The position numbers were made by a program, and so were the translations under genes. Shown here piece after piece: positions 8,248-16,622 of a DNA stretch of 26,975 nt (positions are counted from its first letter, which is position 1; every line of letters starts with the position of its first letter). Source of the stretch: JANQTF01 sp036835375 (lineage in GTDB: Bacteria > Bacteroidota > Bacteroidia > J057). The notes under the pieces were generated by a model. The model did not search any database, had not been told where the DNA came from, and was given only the letters and a program-made list of their open reading frames with translations. The stretch spans positions 1 to 26,975 of the forward strand of contig DAITMB010000066.1 in the NCBI GenBank assembly GCA_036835375.1, in the 5' to 3' direction.

Positions 8248-8901
8248 TCAAAGGACCATTTCGGGAATTTCTCCTTGCACTATAAGATGGCCAGCAGTAG
8301 CTCGGCGAATGTCTTCGACACTCACACCAGGGGCTCGCTCCATGAGTTGGAATCCCTCGGGTGTGACATCCATCACCGCCAGGTCCGTGACAATCCGTTT
8401 CACACAAGCCACGCCAGTGAGCGGGAGGGTGCATCGATGGAGGAGTTTGGACTCTCCGTGGCGGTTGGTGTGCTGCATAGCCACGATGATTCGATCGGCT
8501 GAAGCGACCAAATCCATGGCGCCCCCCATGCCTTTGACCATTTTTCCGGGAATTTTCCAATTGGCGATGTCGCCATTCTCAGCGACTTCCATAGCACCGA
8601 GCACTGTGAGCTGGATGTGGCGCCCGCGGATCATGGCGAAGCTTGTCACCGAGTCGAATATGGCTGCACCCGGCAGCAAGGTCACAGTTTGTTTTCCCGC
8701 GTTGATGAGGTCTGCGTCTTCTTCTCCGTCGTAGGGAAAAGGCCCCATACCGAGGATCCCATTTTCAGATTGAAATTCCACACTGATACCTGGAGGTACA
8801 TAATTGGCTACCAAAGTGGGAATGCCGATTCCCAGATTGACATACCATCCATCTTGAAGTTCCTGTGCGATGCGCTTGGCAATACCAATTTTATCGAGCA
8901 T
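8248..8901 (-). CDS. scoB: 3-oxoacid CoA-transferase subunit B
   Basis: This is the 217-residue beta subunit of a two-subunit succinyl-CoA:3-ketoacid (or acetoacetyl-CoA) transferase. The enzyme moves CoA between succinate and acetoacetate, linking ketone-body or PHB breakdown to central metabolism. The catalytic glutamate is E46 in the family motif SENGILGMGP. Other conserved stretches are NLGIGIPTL, GMGGAMDL and VTDLAVMDVTPEG. It follows scoA on the same strand with an 87-bp gap, so the two are probably one operon. The substrate pair (succinate versus acetate donor) cannot be fixed from sequence. Confidence 0.95.
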   Translation of the reverse strand: MLDKIGIAKRIAQELQDGWYVNLGIGIPTLVANYVPPGISVEFQSENGILGMGPFPYDGEEDADLINAGKQTVTLLPGAAIFDSVTSFAMIRGRHIQLTVLGAMEVAENGDIANWKIPGKMVKGMGGAMDLVASADRIIVAMQHTNRHGESKLLHRCTLPLTGVACVKRIVTDLAVMDVTPEGFQLMERAPGVSVEDIRRATAGHLIVQGEIPEMVL

Positions 8902-8988
8902 AGTAGGAAGGTGATTCTAGGTAGGAGATGAGGAGAGAAAAACAGTTAGGTCAACAGTGACTTTCTTTTGTGCCTTGGGGTGAATCAG

Positions 8989-9684
8989 TCATCTCTGGCG
9001 CACAGTGCGCTGTTCTATGCGCTTTTCGTAATGCTGCCCTTGGAAAATCCGCTGAACAAACACCCCCGGCGTATGAACAAAATTGGGATCCAATTCGCCC
9101 GGTTCTACGAGGTGTTCCACTTCTGCGATGGTAATGTTTCCCGCCATGGCCATGGCAGGATTGAAATTTCGGGCGGTGCCTTTATAAATCAAATTGCCGA
9201 AAGTATCGCCTTTCCACGCCTTCACAATGGCAAAATCTGCCCGTAGCGCAGTCTCTAAAATATGTGGTTTCCCATCAAATATTCGCACCTCCTTGCCTTC
9301 TGCGATTTCGGTGCCGTAGCCAGCCGGGGTAAAAAAAGCCGGAATTCCAGCGCCACCGGCTTGACACCTGGCGGCAAGAGATCCTTGCGGGATGAGGTCC
9401 ACTTCGAGCTCTCCGCTGAGCATTTGACGCTCAAATTCTTCATTTTCTCCTACGTAGGAAGAAATCATTTTCTTGATTTGACGCTGACGCAGGAGCAATC
9501 CTAGGCCGAAATCGTCCACCCCGGCGTTATTGGAAATGCAGGTAAGCTGAGTAATTCCTTTGTTCACCAGGGCTGCAATGCTGTTCTCGGGAATGCCACA
9601 CAGACCAAATCCTCCGAGCATGAGGGTCATCCCAGATTCGATGTCGTGAATGGCTGCTTCAGCATGAGAAAAGACTTTGTTCAT
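8989..9684 (-). CDS. scoA: 3-oxoacid CoA-transferase subunit A
   Basis: This 231-residue alpha subunit partners the scoB product. The glycine-rich CoA-binding motif GGFGLCGIPE is at residues 24-33, followed by SNNAGVDDFGLG and the GNLIYKGTARNFNP segment typical of the family. The frame is open 24 codons upstream, but the ATG at 9684 starts MNKVF..., which matches the usual N-terminus and length. The gene is first in the pair; its promoter should lie in the 249-bp divergent gap before the TonB-domain gene. Confidence 0.95.
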   Translation of the reverse strand: MNKVFSHAEAAIHDIESGMTLMLGGFGLCGIPENSIAALVNKGITQLTCISNNAGVDDFGLGLLLRQRQIKKMISSYVGENEEFERQMLSGELEVDLIPQGSLAARCQAGGAGIPAFFTPAGYGTEIAEGKEVRIFDGKPHILETALRADFAIVKAWKGDTFGNLIYKGTARNFNPAMAMAGNITIAEVEHLVEPGELDPNFVHTPGVFVQRIFQGQHYEKRIEQRTVRQR

Positions 9685-9957
9685 GGGAGTAGGGTAGGAG
9701 TGTTGATTCGCCAAATTACAACGGAATCGACCATGATCCCTATTATTTTGGCACATTCTCGATTCAGCTCACTCATCGCTATGGCACTTTCTGGTGAACG
9801 GAGCACTCGGCGAGAAAAGAAAAGAGAATGTGTGGGGTTCATTACGTGATGTAAGGAAAAAGAAAGAGTTGTTCAAATGCGAAAGCTACTGGTGGCATAA
9901 CCTTTGTTCAAATCAATCTGACATTTTTGCTATGTGAATTTTCCCAACACCTGGCTC

Positions 9958-10413
9958 ATGATTCCCTCCATCTCATCATTTCCTACCATTTCTCTTGCGG
10001 GTGCTGTCTTGATCTCCAGCGTCGCGTGGACCATACTTGATCAGCGCGATCGCAAAATCGCCTCCGAGACGAAAGCCATTGATTCTACTGTATATCAAGA
10101 ACAAGAGGTGGATCAGGCACCCGTTTGGGTCAATGAAAGCGTCCTGCGTACGCACTTGGCTTACCCAGAAATGGCACGAAACGCCGGGATAGAAGGCCGT
10201 GTGACTTTGTCATTGCTTATCGGTCCCAGGGGAGAAGTGGAGTCGTTACAAGTTGCTCAAGCTTGCCATCCTTTGCTAGAAGTAGCTTGCATGGAATTGA
10301 TGGTCAATTCACATTTTCGTGCGGCGAAACATCGGGGCCAAGCAGTATCATGCTGGAAAGCGTTAGATTTTCTTTTTTTTGATACGGCTATGAGTGTCGT
10401 CAGAGGAAGATAA
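9958..10413 (+). CDS. Membrane-anchored TonB C-terminal-domain protein
   Basis: This is a short protein (151 residues from the ATG at 9958; 159 if the upstream GTG at 9934 is used). It has one N-terminal membrane segment (SLAGAVLISSVAWTIL) and a TonB C-terminal domain. The domain signature is YPEMARNAGIEGRVTLSLLI, then GPRGEVESLQV, ending near KALDFLF. TonB domains couple inner-membrane energy to outer-membrane receptors, but in Bacteroidetes small stand-alone versions are common and their partners are usually unknown. Here the proline-rich spanning linker is missing, with only about 40 residues between membrane and domain, so reaching the outer membrane seems unlikely. No ExbB/ExbD or receptor is nearby. 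A cysteine pair (in ACHPLLEVACME) could form a disulfide. Confidence 0.75.
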   Translation: MIPSISSFPTISLAGAVLISSVAWTILDQRDRKIASETKAIDSTVYQEQEVDQAPVWVNESVLRTHLAYPEMARNAGIEGRVTLSLLIGPRGEVESLQVAQACHPLLEVACMELMVNSHFRAAKHRGQAVSCWKALDFLFFDTAMSVVRGR

Positions 10414-10480
10414 CAACCAGTGGGGATGTCAGGGGAAGCATCCAGGATTTCAAGATGTTTTGAGCATAACATACGAATGG

Positions 10481-10508
10481 GTGATTTGTCTTAAAATGGG
10501 CAAATCAC
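10481..10508. terminator. Hairpin downstream of the TonB-domain gene
   Basis: GTGATTTG and CAAATCAC pair perfectly across a 12-nt loop, about 70 bp after the stop codon. There is no poly-T tail, so it may act in mRNA end protection rather than as an intrinsic terminator. Confidence 0.35.
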
Positions 10509-10528
10509 TTCGGGGTGGTAGTAGAAAA

Positions 10529-10577
10529 ATCCCTCGTAAAGCGAATTCTTTTATCTGGAATTCACTCTGCGAGGGAT
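10529..10577. repeat. Large nested imperfect hairpin between convergent genes
   Basis: The outer arms ATCCCTCG (10529-10536) and CGAGGGAT (10570-10577) are exact complements. Inside them two GAATTC copies (10543-10548 and 10558-10563) also pair, leaving a 9-nt loop and a partly paired 6x6 internal loop. The whole folds into a stem of roughly 20 bp on either strand. It lies between two converging genes, so a bidirectional 3'-end structure is the simplest reading. Confidence 0.5.
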
Positions 10578-10609
10578 CATTACTTAGCTGCCTATTGACC
10601 GTTTGTGAG

Positions 10610-11560
10610 CTACTCGACAATCACCCGGATCAGTTTAGCATACTGCGTGTGGGACCCTTCGATTTTTACCACATACATTCCTGACTGCGCCACACGGAGC
10701 TCTTCCTGGCTTGACAGCCGCTTATCAGCGACCAAAGTGCCCATGAGGTTGTACACAGTCACTTTCTCATCGGTCACTGGACGACGAAGGTCCACGTGGA
10801 TGAATGATCCATTGGTGTACAGATTCGGAGTCAGTGTGAGAGACTGGTCTTTCAGGTTGCTGGTCGTCTCTCCAGTGAAAATGTCAGCGATTTCTTCATC
10901 GGTGAGGGGTTCGTCATACACCCGTAAATCGCTCATGGCGCCGACCCAAAGCAAATCTGGCCAGAAGCTTTTGCCCAGTGCATTGGAAGTATCTACCAGG
11001 GTAGCAATGTCTCTGGCTATGCCGCCAGCAGCACGCACGCGCTCTCCGTCGTGGTAGATGAGGACCGAATCTGATTTGAATACCACGGCGTGGTGGTGCC
11101 AAACGCCCGTTTGAAGATTGACAACAGCGGTATCGACGTTGAAGTCATACCAAGGCAATCCAGGATTGCTGAGGGTAAACAGGTACCAATTTTCTTCTGG
11201 AGCACAGCAACCATTGATAGGAACGAAGTGCATGATATCTTTGGGTTCTACCTGGTCGCCGTTACCGAACGTATATACCCGTGCCCACACAATTGGCACA
11301 TCCATGCGATACCAAATCGCAAGGGATAGTTCGCTTTTGCCATTGATAAATGAAGGGAGGTTGAGGTAGCCAGATCCGTTGAACACGGCGACAGATCCGC
11401 GGACAGGGTCCAGTTCAAATGTCACCCCATGATTGGTGCCATCGAGCGTGCCGATGGTGTCGGCTAGGTTGGTAGTTAGGGGCCAACGGTGAGCTTGTGC
11501 AAAGGTAGCGCTGAGTGCTGTTGCGAGGAGAAGAATGGAGAATAAAAAATGTTTGATCAT
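10610..11560 (-). CDS. Secreted LamG-like lectin-fold protein with T9SS sorting domain
   Basis: The 316-residue product has a signal peptide (residues 1 to about 23, ending FAQA), a concanavalin/LamG-type beta-sandwich (about 24-235) and a type A T9SS C-terminal sorting domain (about 236-316). The LamG part shows GSVAVFNGSGYLNLP, LSLAIWYRMD, GVWHHHAVVFKSDSVLIYHDG and the closing LRVYDEPLTDEEIADIF. The sorting domain has LTLTPNLYTNG, VTVYNLMGTLV and SGMYVVKIEG. The protein is therefore predicted to cross the outer membrane through the T9SS and be anchored at, or released from, the cell surface. LamG folds often bind glycans or other surfaces; the ligand is not evident. Confidence 0.88.
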   Translation of the reverse strand: MIKHFLFSILLLATALSATFAQAHRWPLTTNLADTIGTLDGTNHGVTFELDPVRGSVAVFNGSGYLNLPSFINGKSELSLAIWYRMDVPIVWARVYTFGNGDQVEPKDIMHFVPINGCCAPEENWYLFTLSNPGLPWYDFNVDTAVVNLQTGVWHHHAVVFKSDSVLIYHDGERVRAAGGIARDIATLVDTSNALGKSFWPDLLWVGAMSDLRVYDEPLTDEEIADIFTGETTSNLKDQSLTLTPNLYTNGSFIHVDLRRPVTDEKVTVYNLMGTLVADKRLSSQEELRVAQSGMYVVKIEGSHTQYAKLIRVIVE

Positions 11561-11986
11561 CGTGAGTAGTTACTTGAAGATGAAAAATGAGAAATAGGTG
11601 GAAGGATCGCTCTCGGTTGTTGCAAGGATGGTGAAAAGCGCATTGGTGAAACATCCTAGAACTAAAATTAGGTTCTGAGCCTTCCATGCGGGTGGACAAG
11701 GCGGGAAATGAGGTGGACAAAGGGATTTTTGGGATAAAAGAGCGCAGAATAGATCAACTCTCTCGCCGAATTAGGTTTCGACCGATGTTCACATCTTCGT
11801 GTGAAAAGTAGCATCACAGGTAGTGGCCGAGAAGTAGTTTGAGGAAGTCTTGTGATAACTTTTGAGAAATCTTGAGATAAAATGATTTTCTTTCGTTGGT
11901 GGTAGGGAATCCCCAAAGCAGATTTTTCTATTTTTAGGGGGTAAACTTCCAGCCTGATTACCAGAACCTTTCCAAACTGTTACGTG
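11561..11986. other. Divergent intergenic region between two T9SS protein genes
   Basis: This 426-bp region separates the divergently transcribed LamG-like and repeat-containing protein genes. I see no convincing TAnnTTTG element, RNA gene or open reading frame of protein-like composition in it. It presumably carries both promoters. Confidence 0.35.
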
Positions 11987-14174
11987 ATGATGAGAACGAG
12001 ACAATTACATCTTCCATTGGTATGGATTTTCCTTTGTTCATTTTTTGGTCTGCAAGGGCAAATCAATACTTTTCCTTACGTTGAGGATTTCGAAGCCGGT
12101 CCAGGTGGTTGGACCTCCGCCGGAATTGCTCCGTCAGGAATTCAGAAAAACTCTTGGGTAAGGGCCGCACCTATCAATCCATTGATCAATACCGCAGCTT
12201 CTGGCAGCTTTTGCTGGATCACTGGCAATAGTAGTTTGACTGCTTTCAAATATCAATCCAGCGAATTCTCAGCTGTGTTCAGTCCCTATTTCGACTTTTC
12301 TTCCCTGAACAATCCCTACATCAGCCTGAATATTTTTTGGGAGACGGAATTCAGCCTGGATGGAGCTGTGCTACAAGCTACCACTGATTCCGGGGCTACC
12401 TGGATCCGCGTTGGGAAAGCAGGTGACCCTGTAAATTGGTACAATGACAACAGCGTCAACGGCGTCTTTGGTGGTCCGGGAGGACAGCTGCATGGCTGGT
12501 CTGGCAATTTTACCGCCATCCCCGGACAATTCCCTTCCAATGGGAGTCAAGGCTGGGTCAATGCACAGCACTCGCTGAGTTTTCTCGCCGGTCAGCCGAG
12601 CGTTAGGTTTCGGATGGCGTTTGCATCCGATGGGAGTGCCGAAGATGATGGGGTCGCCTTCGATGACATTCTCATCGTAGATTTGCCCGTCTTGGATTTA
12701 GGTCCAGATACGACCTTGTGCTTTTTAGATACCTTGGTATTGAGTGCTTGTATTCCTACAGCTTTCGACTATCAATGGAGTACTTCTTCCATCGACACTT
12801 TTTGTACCAAAATCGCGGTAAAAACGGATGAATACATTGTGAGGGTAGAAGATACGCTGGGCTTTGTGTTGCGCGATACGATCATCGTATTTGTATCTCC
12901 CACCAACGCTGCGCTGGGTCCTGACCAATTGATCTGCCCCGGCGATACCATCACCCTGAATCCCGTTGTCCCTGGCCCTTTCCGAACCTGGCTTCCCGAC
13001 AGCTCCACGGGCACTTCGCTCAAAGTTTGGGAGACAGGCACCTACAAATTTATAACCTCCGACACGTATGGGTGTCTAGAAACGGATTCTGTGAAAGTTC
13101 AGGTTGACTTCGTTCCGATCGTAGATCTCGGCAACGATACGCTCATCTGTGCTGGATCGACCGTGATTCTCGATGCAGGGGCTGGGAATCCTGGAACCCA
13201 GTACCAATGGAACATACCCGGAGCATCGACCCAGACCTTTTTTATCTCCGCGCCGGGACAGTACTATGTAGATGTAGTCACCGCTGCGGGTTGCTTGGAA
13301 TCGGATACGATCAACGTCGATCTTTCGCTGGCCCCTGTGGTCAATCTCGGCCCGGATTTTACCGCGTGCCAGCCTTTCAAACTCGACGCCAATAATCCCG
13401 GATCGACCTATTTGTGGTCCAACGGCGAAACAACNNNNNNNNNNNNNNNNNNNNNNNNNNNNNNNNNNNNNNNNNNNNNNNNNNNNNNNNNNNNNNNNNN
13501 NNNNNNNNNNNNNNNNNNNNNNNNNNNNNNNNNNGTATCTCTGGTCCACGGGCGCCACGACTTCGCAAATTTGGGTGACCACTGGTGGGAAATACGTCGT
13601 GGAGGTTAGCGACCAGACAGGGACTTGCTCTGCCAAGGACAGCCTCGTCATTGGTACAAAATCGCCTTTTGTTGCATCGATCACCGTGCCAGATAGCTCC
13701 ATCATTTTTCAGCCTGTGACCTTTACAGACAATACCATTGGCGCCTTTACCTCATGGCAGTGGACATTTGGAGATGGAGGAACTTCTAAGCTGGAGAATC
13801 CAACTCACACGTATAATGCAGTTGGACCCTTCCTTGTGTGTCTCACGCTCAGTGATGGCGTCTGTAGCAACAAGGTTTGTGATAGCATCTTCGTCGAGAT
13901 CTTCGCAAATATTGAAGAGGAACTGCTTCGGGCATTCACCTTGTCACCGAATCCTTCGACAGACCAAGTCAACATCGCTTTTGAAGGGGAATCTGCCTTG
14001 CCTACTCATCTATCGGTTTTAGATGTGTCAGGAAGATTGGTGTATGTTCAAGACCTTGGTAGAGTCAGCGCAGCAGAAGTCCAGATTGGTGTGTCCACAT
14101 GGGCCAAAGGCTTGTATTTTGTGAAGCTAGATTTGGGCGAAAGGTCGGTCTATCGGAAGCTGTTCGTCCAGTAA
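11987..14174 (+). CDS. Large secreted repeat/PKD protein with T9SS sorting domain (split by assembly gap)
   Basis: One gene is interrupted by a 100-N gap. The N-terminal part has a signal peptide (ending near GLQGQ) and a jelly-roll/MAM-like region beginning YVEDFEAGPGGWTS and ending at about residue 230. Then come tandem Ig-like repeats of roughly 75-85 residues, each with a VxLGxDTxxC opening, a YxWS core and a GxYxVxV strand. After the gap the frame changes relative to the numbering, and the protein resumes YLWSTGATTSQIWV, followed by a PKD domain (WQWTFGDGG) and a type A T9SS sorting domain (FTLSPNPSTDQVNI to the C-terminus). ATG codons at 11987 and 11990 and a GTG at 11984 are all possible starts. 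Role: probably a cell-surface or adhesive protein; ligand unknown. Confidence 0.85.
13435..13534. other. Assembly gap (100 N)
   Basis: Exactly 100 N bases lie within the tandem-repeat region of the secreted protein. The round number suggests a placeholder of unknown size. The coding frames on the two sides agree only if the true missing length is a multiple of three, which 100 is not. Confidence 0.99.
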
Positions 14175-14196
14175 GCAAAAAGTTCACTACTTTCAC

Positions 14197-14228
14197 GCCG
14201 CTAGACTTTGTGCTGGCGGCTTTTTTTT
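14197..14228 (+). terminator. Intrinsic terminator after the repeat-containing T9SS gene
   Basis: GCCGCTAG (14197-14204) pairs with CTGGCGGC (14213-14220), with one G-T pair and an 8-nt loop, followed directly by eight T residues. It starts 23 bp after the stop codon and separates this gene from thrB. Confidence 0.85.
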
Positions 14229-14322
14229 GCTGTCTTCCCTCAAAATGATGGGTTGATCCATTGCCAAGGACAGCTTTCCAAAGCCTTAGCATTTCCTTCC
14301 CTGTCTTAACAATTGAGTAGTC

Positions 14323-15267
14323 ATGTCCACCATGCGAAATGAGGTCCACGTATTTGCGCCTGCCAGCGTAGCAAATGTGGCTTGCGGCTTTGATACGTTG
14401 GGATTTGCCATTCACCGTCCCGGCGACGATGTGATCGTGCGATTTGGTACCCAGCCCGGGCTACACATCACCCTGATCACAGGCGACAGCGGCAAGCTGG
14501 TCAAGACTCCCGAGAAAAATACGGCAGGGGTAGCAGCGCTCTCTTTGATGAAGCACCTGGGCGTGGTGCAAGGAATCGAGATGGAAATTCATAAGGGAAT
14601 TCCCATAGGCTCCGGCTTGGGATCAAGCGCTTGTAGCGCAGTAGCCGGGGCTTTCGCTGTGAACGAACTAATGGGCAGGCCGCTCACACGACATCAATTG
14701 TTGCCTTTTGCGCTAGAAGGGGAAGCGATTGCTTCCGGTGGCGATATTCACGCCGACAATGTAGGCCCCTGCCTTCTCGGGGGCATGGTGCTGGTGCGAA
14801 GCAATCAAGACCTTGACACCGTGAATATTCCAGTGCCAGACGAGTTGTATTGTGCCGTGGTATTGCCAGATTTGGAGATTCTCACAGCAGATGCCAGAAG
14901 CATTTTGCGAAAGGAGATCCCCATGAAAGAGGCCATTACCCAGTGGGGGAATCTCGGCGGAATGGTCGCAGGGCTCATGAAATCAGACTACGAACTGGTG
15001 GGCCGTTCCCTCCAAGATGTGATCGCTGAGCCCTATCGGTCGTCCCTGATTCCTCATTTTTATTCGGTGAAGCAGGCCGCACTCCATGCCGGAGCCCTTG
15101 GGTGCTCGATTTCGGGCGCAGGCCCAGCCGTATTTGCTTTGTGCAAAGGCGACGACGTCGCTTTCAAAGTCGGCATCGCCATGCAGTACGCATTCATTGA
15201 TGCTGGTCTCGACTGCGAGCGCTACATCTCACCCGTAAACACCCTCGGAGCCCAGCGCATCAAATAG
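14323..15267 (+). CDS. thrB: Homoserine kinase
   Basis: ThrB phosphorylates homoserine with ATP to O-phosphohomoserine, the fourth step from aspartate towards threonine. The 314-residue protein is a GHMP kinase. It has the N-terminal APASVANVACGFDTLGFA motif, the ATP-binding loop PIGSGLGSSA (residues 94-103), and the C-terminal GCSISGAGPAVFAL motif. The length matches the family. thrC follows 48 bp later on the same strand, so the two form a small operon. The fused aspartokinase-homoserine dehydrogenase gene (thrA) that commonly precedes thrB in Bacteroidetes is absent; a terminator lies there instead. Confidence 0.96.
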   Translation: MSTMRNEVHVFAPASVANVACGFDTLGFAIHRPGDDVIVRFGTQPGLHITLITGDSGKLVKTPEKNTAGVAALSLMKHLGVVQGIEMEIHKGIPIGSGLGSSACSAVAGAFAVNELMGRPLTRHQLLPFALEGEAIASGGDIHADNVGPCLLGGMVLVRSNQDLDTVNIPVPDELYCAVVLPDLEILTADARSILRKEIPMKEAITQWGNLGGMVAGLMKSDYELVGRSLQDVIAEPYRSSLIPHFYSVKQAALHAGALGCSISGAGPAVFALCKGDDVAFKVGIAMQYAFIDAGLDCERYISPVNTLGAQRIK

Positions 15268-15315
15268 AACAGACTTCTTTCTGATCAGATTCCCATTCAG
15301 CTATTGTTGCCGTTC

Positions 15316-16614
15316 ATGAGATTTCATTCAACCAAGGATTATGGCCACCATGTGGGGTTAGCAGAGGCCGTTCTCCGAGGCCTTCCTCCAGACAATGGTT
15401 TGTACATGCCAGAGAAGATCAAGCCGTTGCCCTTGGACTTCTGGGCCGCGGTGCCTGGGATGGATTTTGCAGAAATTGCCTTTTCCATGACAGAGGCATT
15501 GGTCGGGGATCAAGTACCGAGGGAAGCGCTGCGCGGCATCGTGGAGCGAGCTTGTCAATTCGACGCACCGCTGGTGAAGGTTGGAGATCGATATGTGCTG
15601 GAACTTTTTCACGGACCTACCTTGGCATTCAAGGACTTCGGAGCTCGTTTCATGGCTCAGCTCATGGCTTGGCTCACCCGCAACGATGAGGAGGAACTAC
15701 ACATTCTGGTAGCGACATCAGGCGATACAGGAGGCGCTGTGGCGGCAGGTTTTCATCAAGTGCCGGGCATTCGGGTGACGATTTTGTACCCAGAAGGCAA
15801 AGTCAGCCCCTTGCAGAAGCTTCAGCTCACCACCTGGGGAGACAACATCGAAGCGATATCGGTGCGTGGTGTCTTCGACGATTGCCAAGCGATGGTCAAG
15901 CAAGCTTTTCTGGATCAGGACCTTCAGGGGAAACTGCGGCTCAGCTCGGCCAATTCCATCAACATTGCTCGCCTCATTCCGCAAAGTTGGTACTATGTGC
16001 GGGCTTGGCAGCAATTGCCCACTCGGGAGCATGCCCCTGTGTTCTGTGTGCCAAGCGGCAATTTTGGGAATCTCACGGGTGGTGTATTCGCGCAGCGCCT
16101 GGGCCTACCGGTCCATCGATTCATTGCTGCCACCAATGCCAATGATGTCGTGCCCACCTTTTTGGCTACAGGAAAATACCTCCCACGCGCCTCTGTTGCA
16201 ACCATGTCCAATGCGATGGACGTGGGAAATCCCAGTAACGTGGCACGGCTTCAGGCGCTATGGGGCATGCACGCCGAGGCCTGGCGAAGTGTGATGGAAG
16301 GCAATGCTGTGTCAGACGAAGACACTCTCCAAACGATCCGCGAGACGTGGCGGAAGCATCGCTATCATTTGGACCCGCATGGCGCGGTAGGTTGGGCTAC
16401 CTTGAATACGCATCGGCAAACATGGAGACAGCATCCTGCTGTGTTGCTTGAGACAGCTCACCCTGCAAAATTTCCGGAGGTGATGGCCCAGGCACTCTCT
16501 GAAGCTGCCCCCGAATCCGCAGCGCTCAATCGGCTCAAGGAGCTTCAGCAATACCATATTTCGATGGATGCCTCTTTTACCGACTTCAAATCTTATCTAC
16601 TGGATCGCACCTGA
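15316..16614 (+). CDS. thrC: Threonine synthase
   Basis: ThrC is a PLP-dependent enzyme that converts O-phosphohomoserine to threonine. The 432-residue protein shows the PLP-lysine motif LAFKDFG (K106), the phosphate-binding ATSGDTGGAVA segment, and FCVPSGNFGNLTGG. The N-terminus MRFHSTKDYG matches short-form threonine synthases; a TTG four codons upstream is in frame but unlikely to be the start. The product is also the precursor of isoleucine, which links this pair to the ilv cluster 1 kb downstream. Its stop is only 8 bp from the stop of the convergent nuclease-like gene. Confidence 0.96.
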   Translation: MRFHSTKDYGHHVGLAEAVLRGLPPDNGLYMPEKIKPLPLDFWAAVPGMDFAEIAFSMTEALVGDQVPREALRGIVERACQFDAPLVKVGDRYVLELFHGPTLAFKDFGARFMAQLMAWLTRNDEEELHILVATSGDTGGAVAAGFHQVPGIRVTILYPEGKVSPLQKLQLTTWGDNIEAISVRGVFDDCQAMVKQAFLDQDLQGKLRLSSANSINIARLIPQSWYYVRAWQQLPTREHAPVFCVPSGNFGNLTGGVFAQRLGLPVHRFIAATNANDVVPTFLATGKYLPRASVATMSNAMDVGNPSNVARLQALWGMHAEAWRSVMEGNAVSDEDTLQTIRETWRKHRYHLDPHGAVGWATLNTHRQTWRQHPAVLLETAHPAKFPEVMAQALSEAAPESAALNRLKELQQYHISMDASFTDFKSYLLDRT

Positions 16615-16622
16615 CTTCAAGT

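Noticed and set aside
8240..8254. Hairpin CCTTTG-TCT-CAAAGG as terminator for the GH106/scoB convergent pair
   Set aside because: It overlaps the scoB stop codon, has a short stem and lacks a T-tract.
13076..13705. Open frames running through the N gap on both strands
   Set aside because: They are open only because N codons are not read as stops; the real frame is identified from the repeat motifs on each side.
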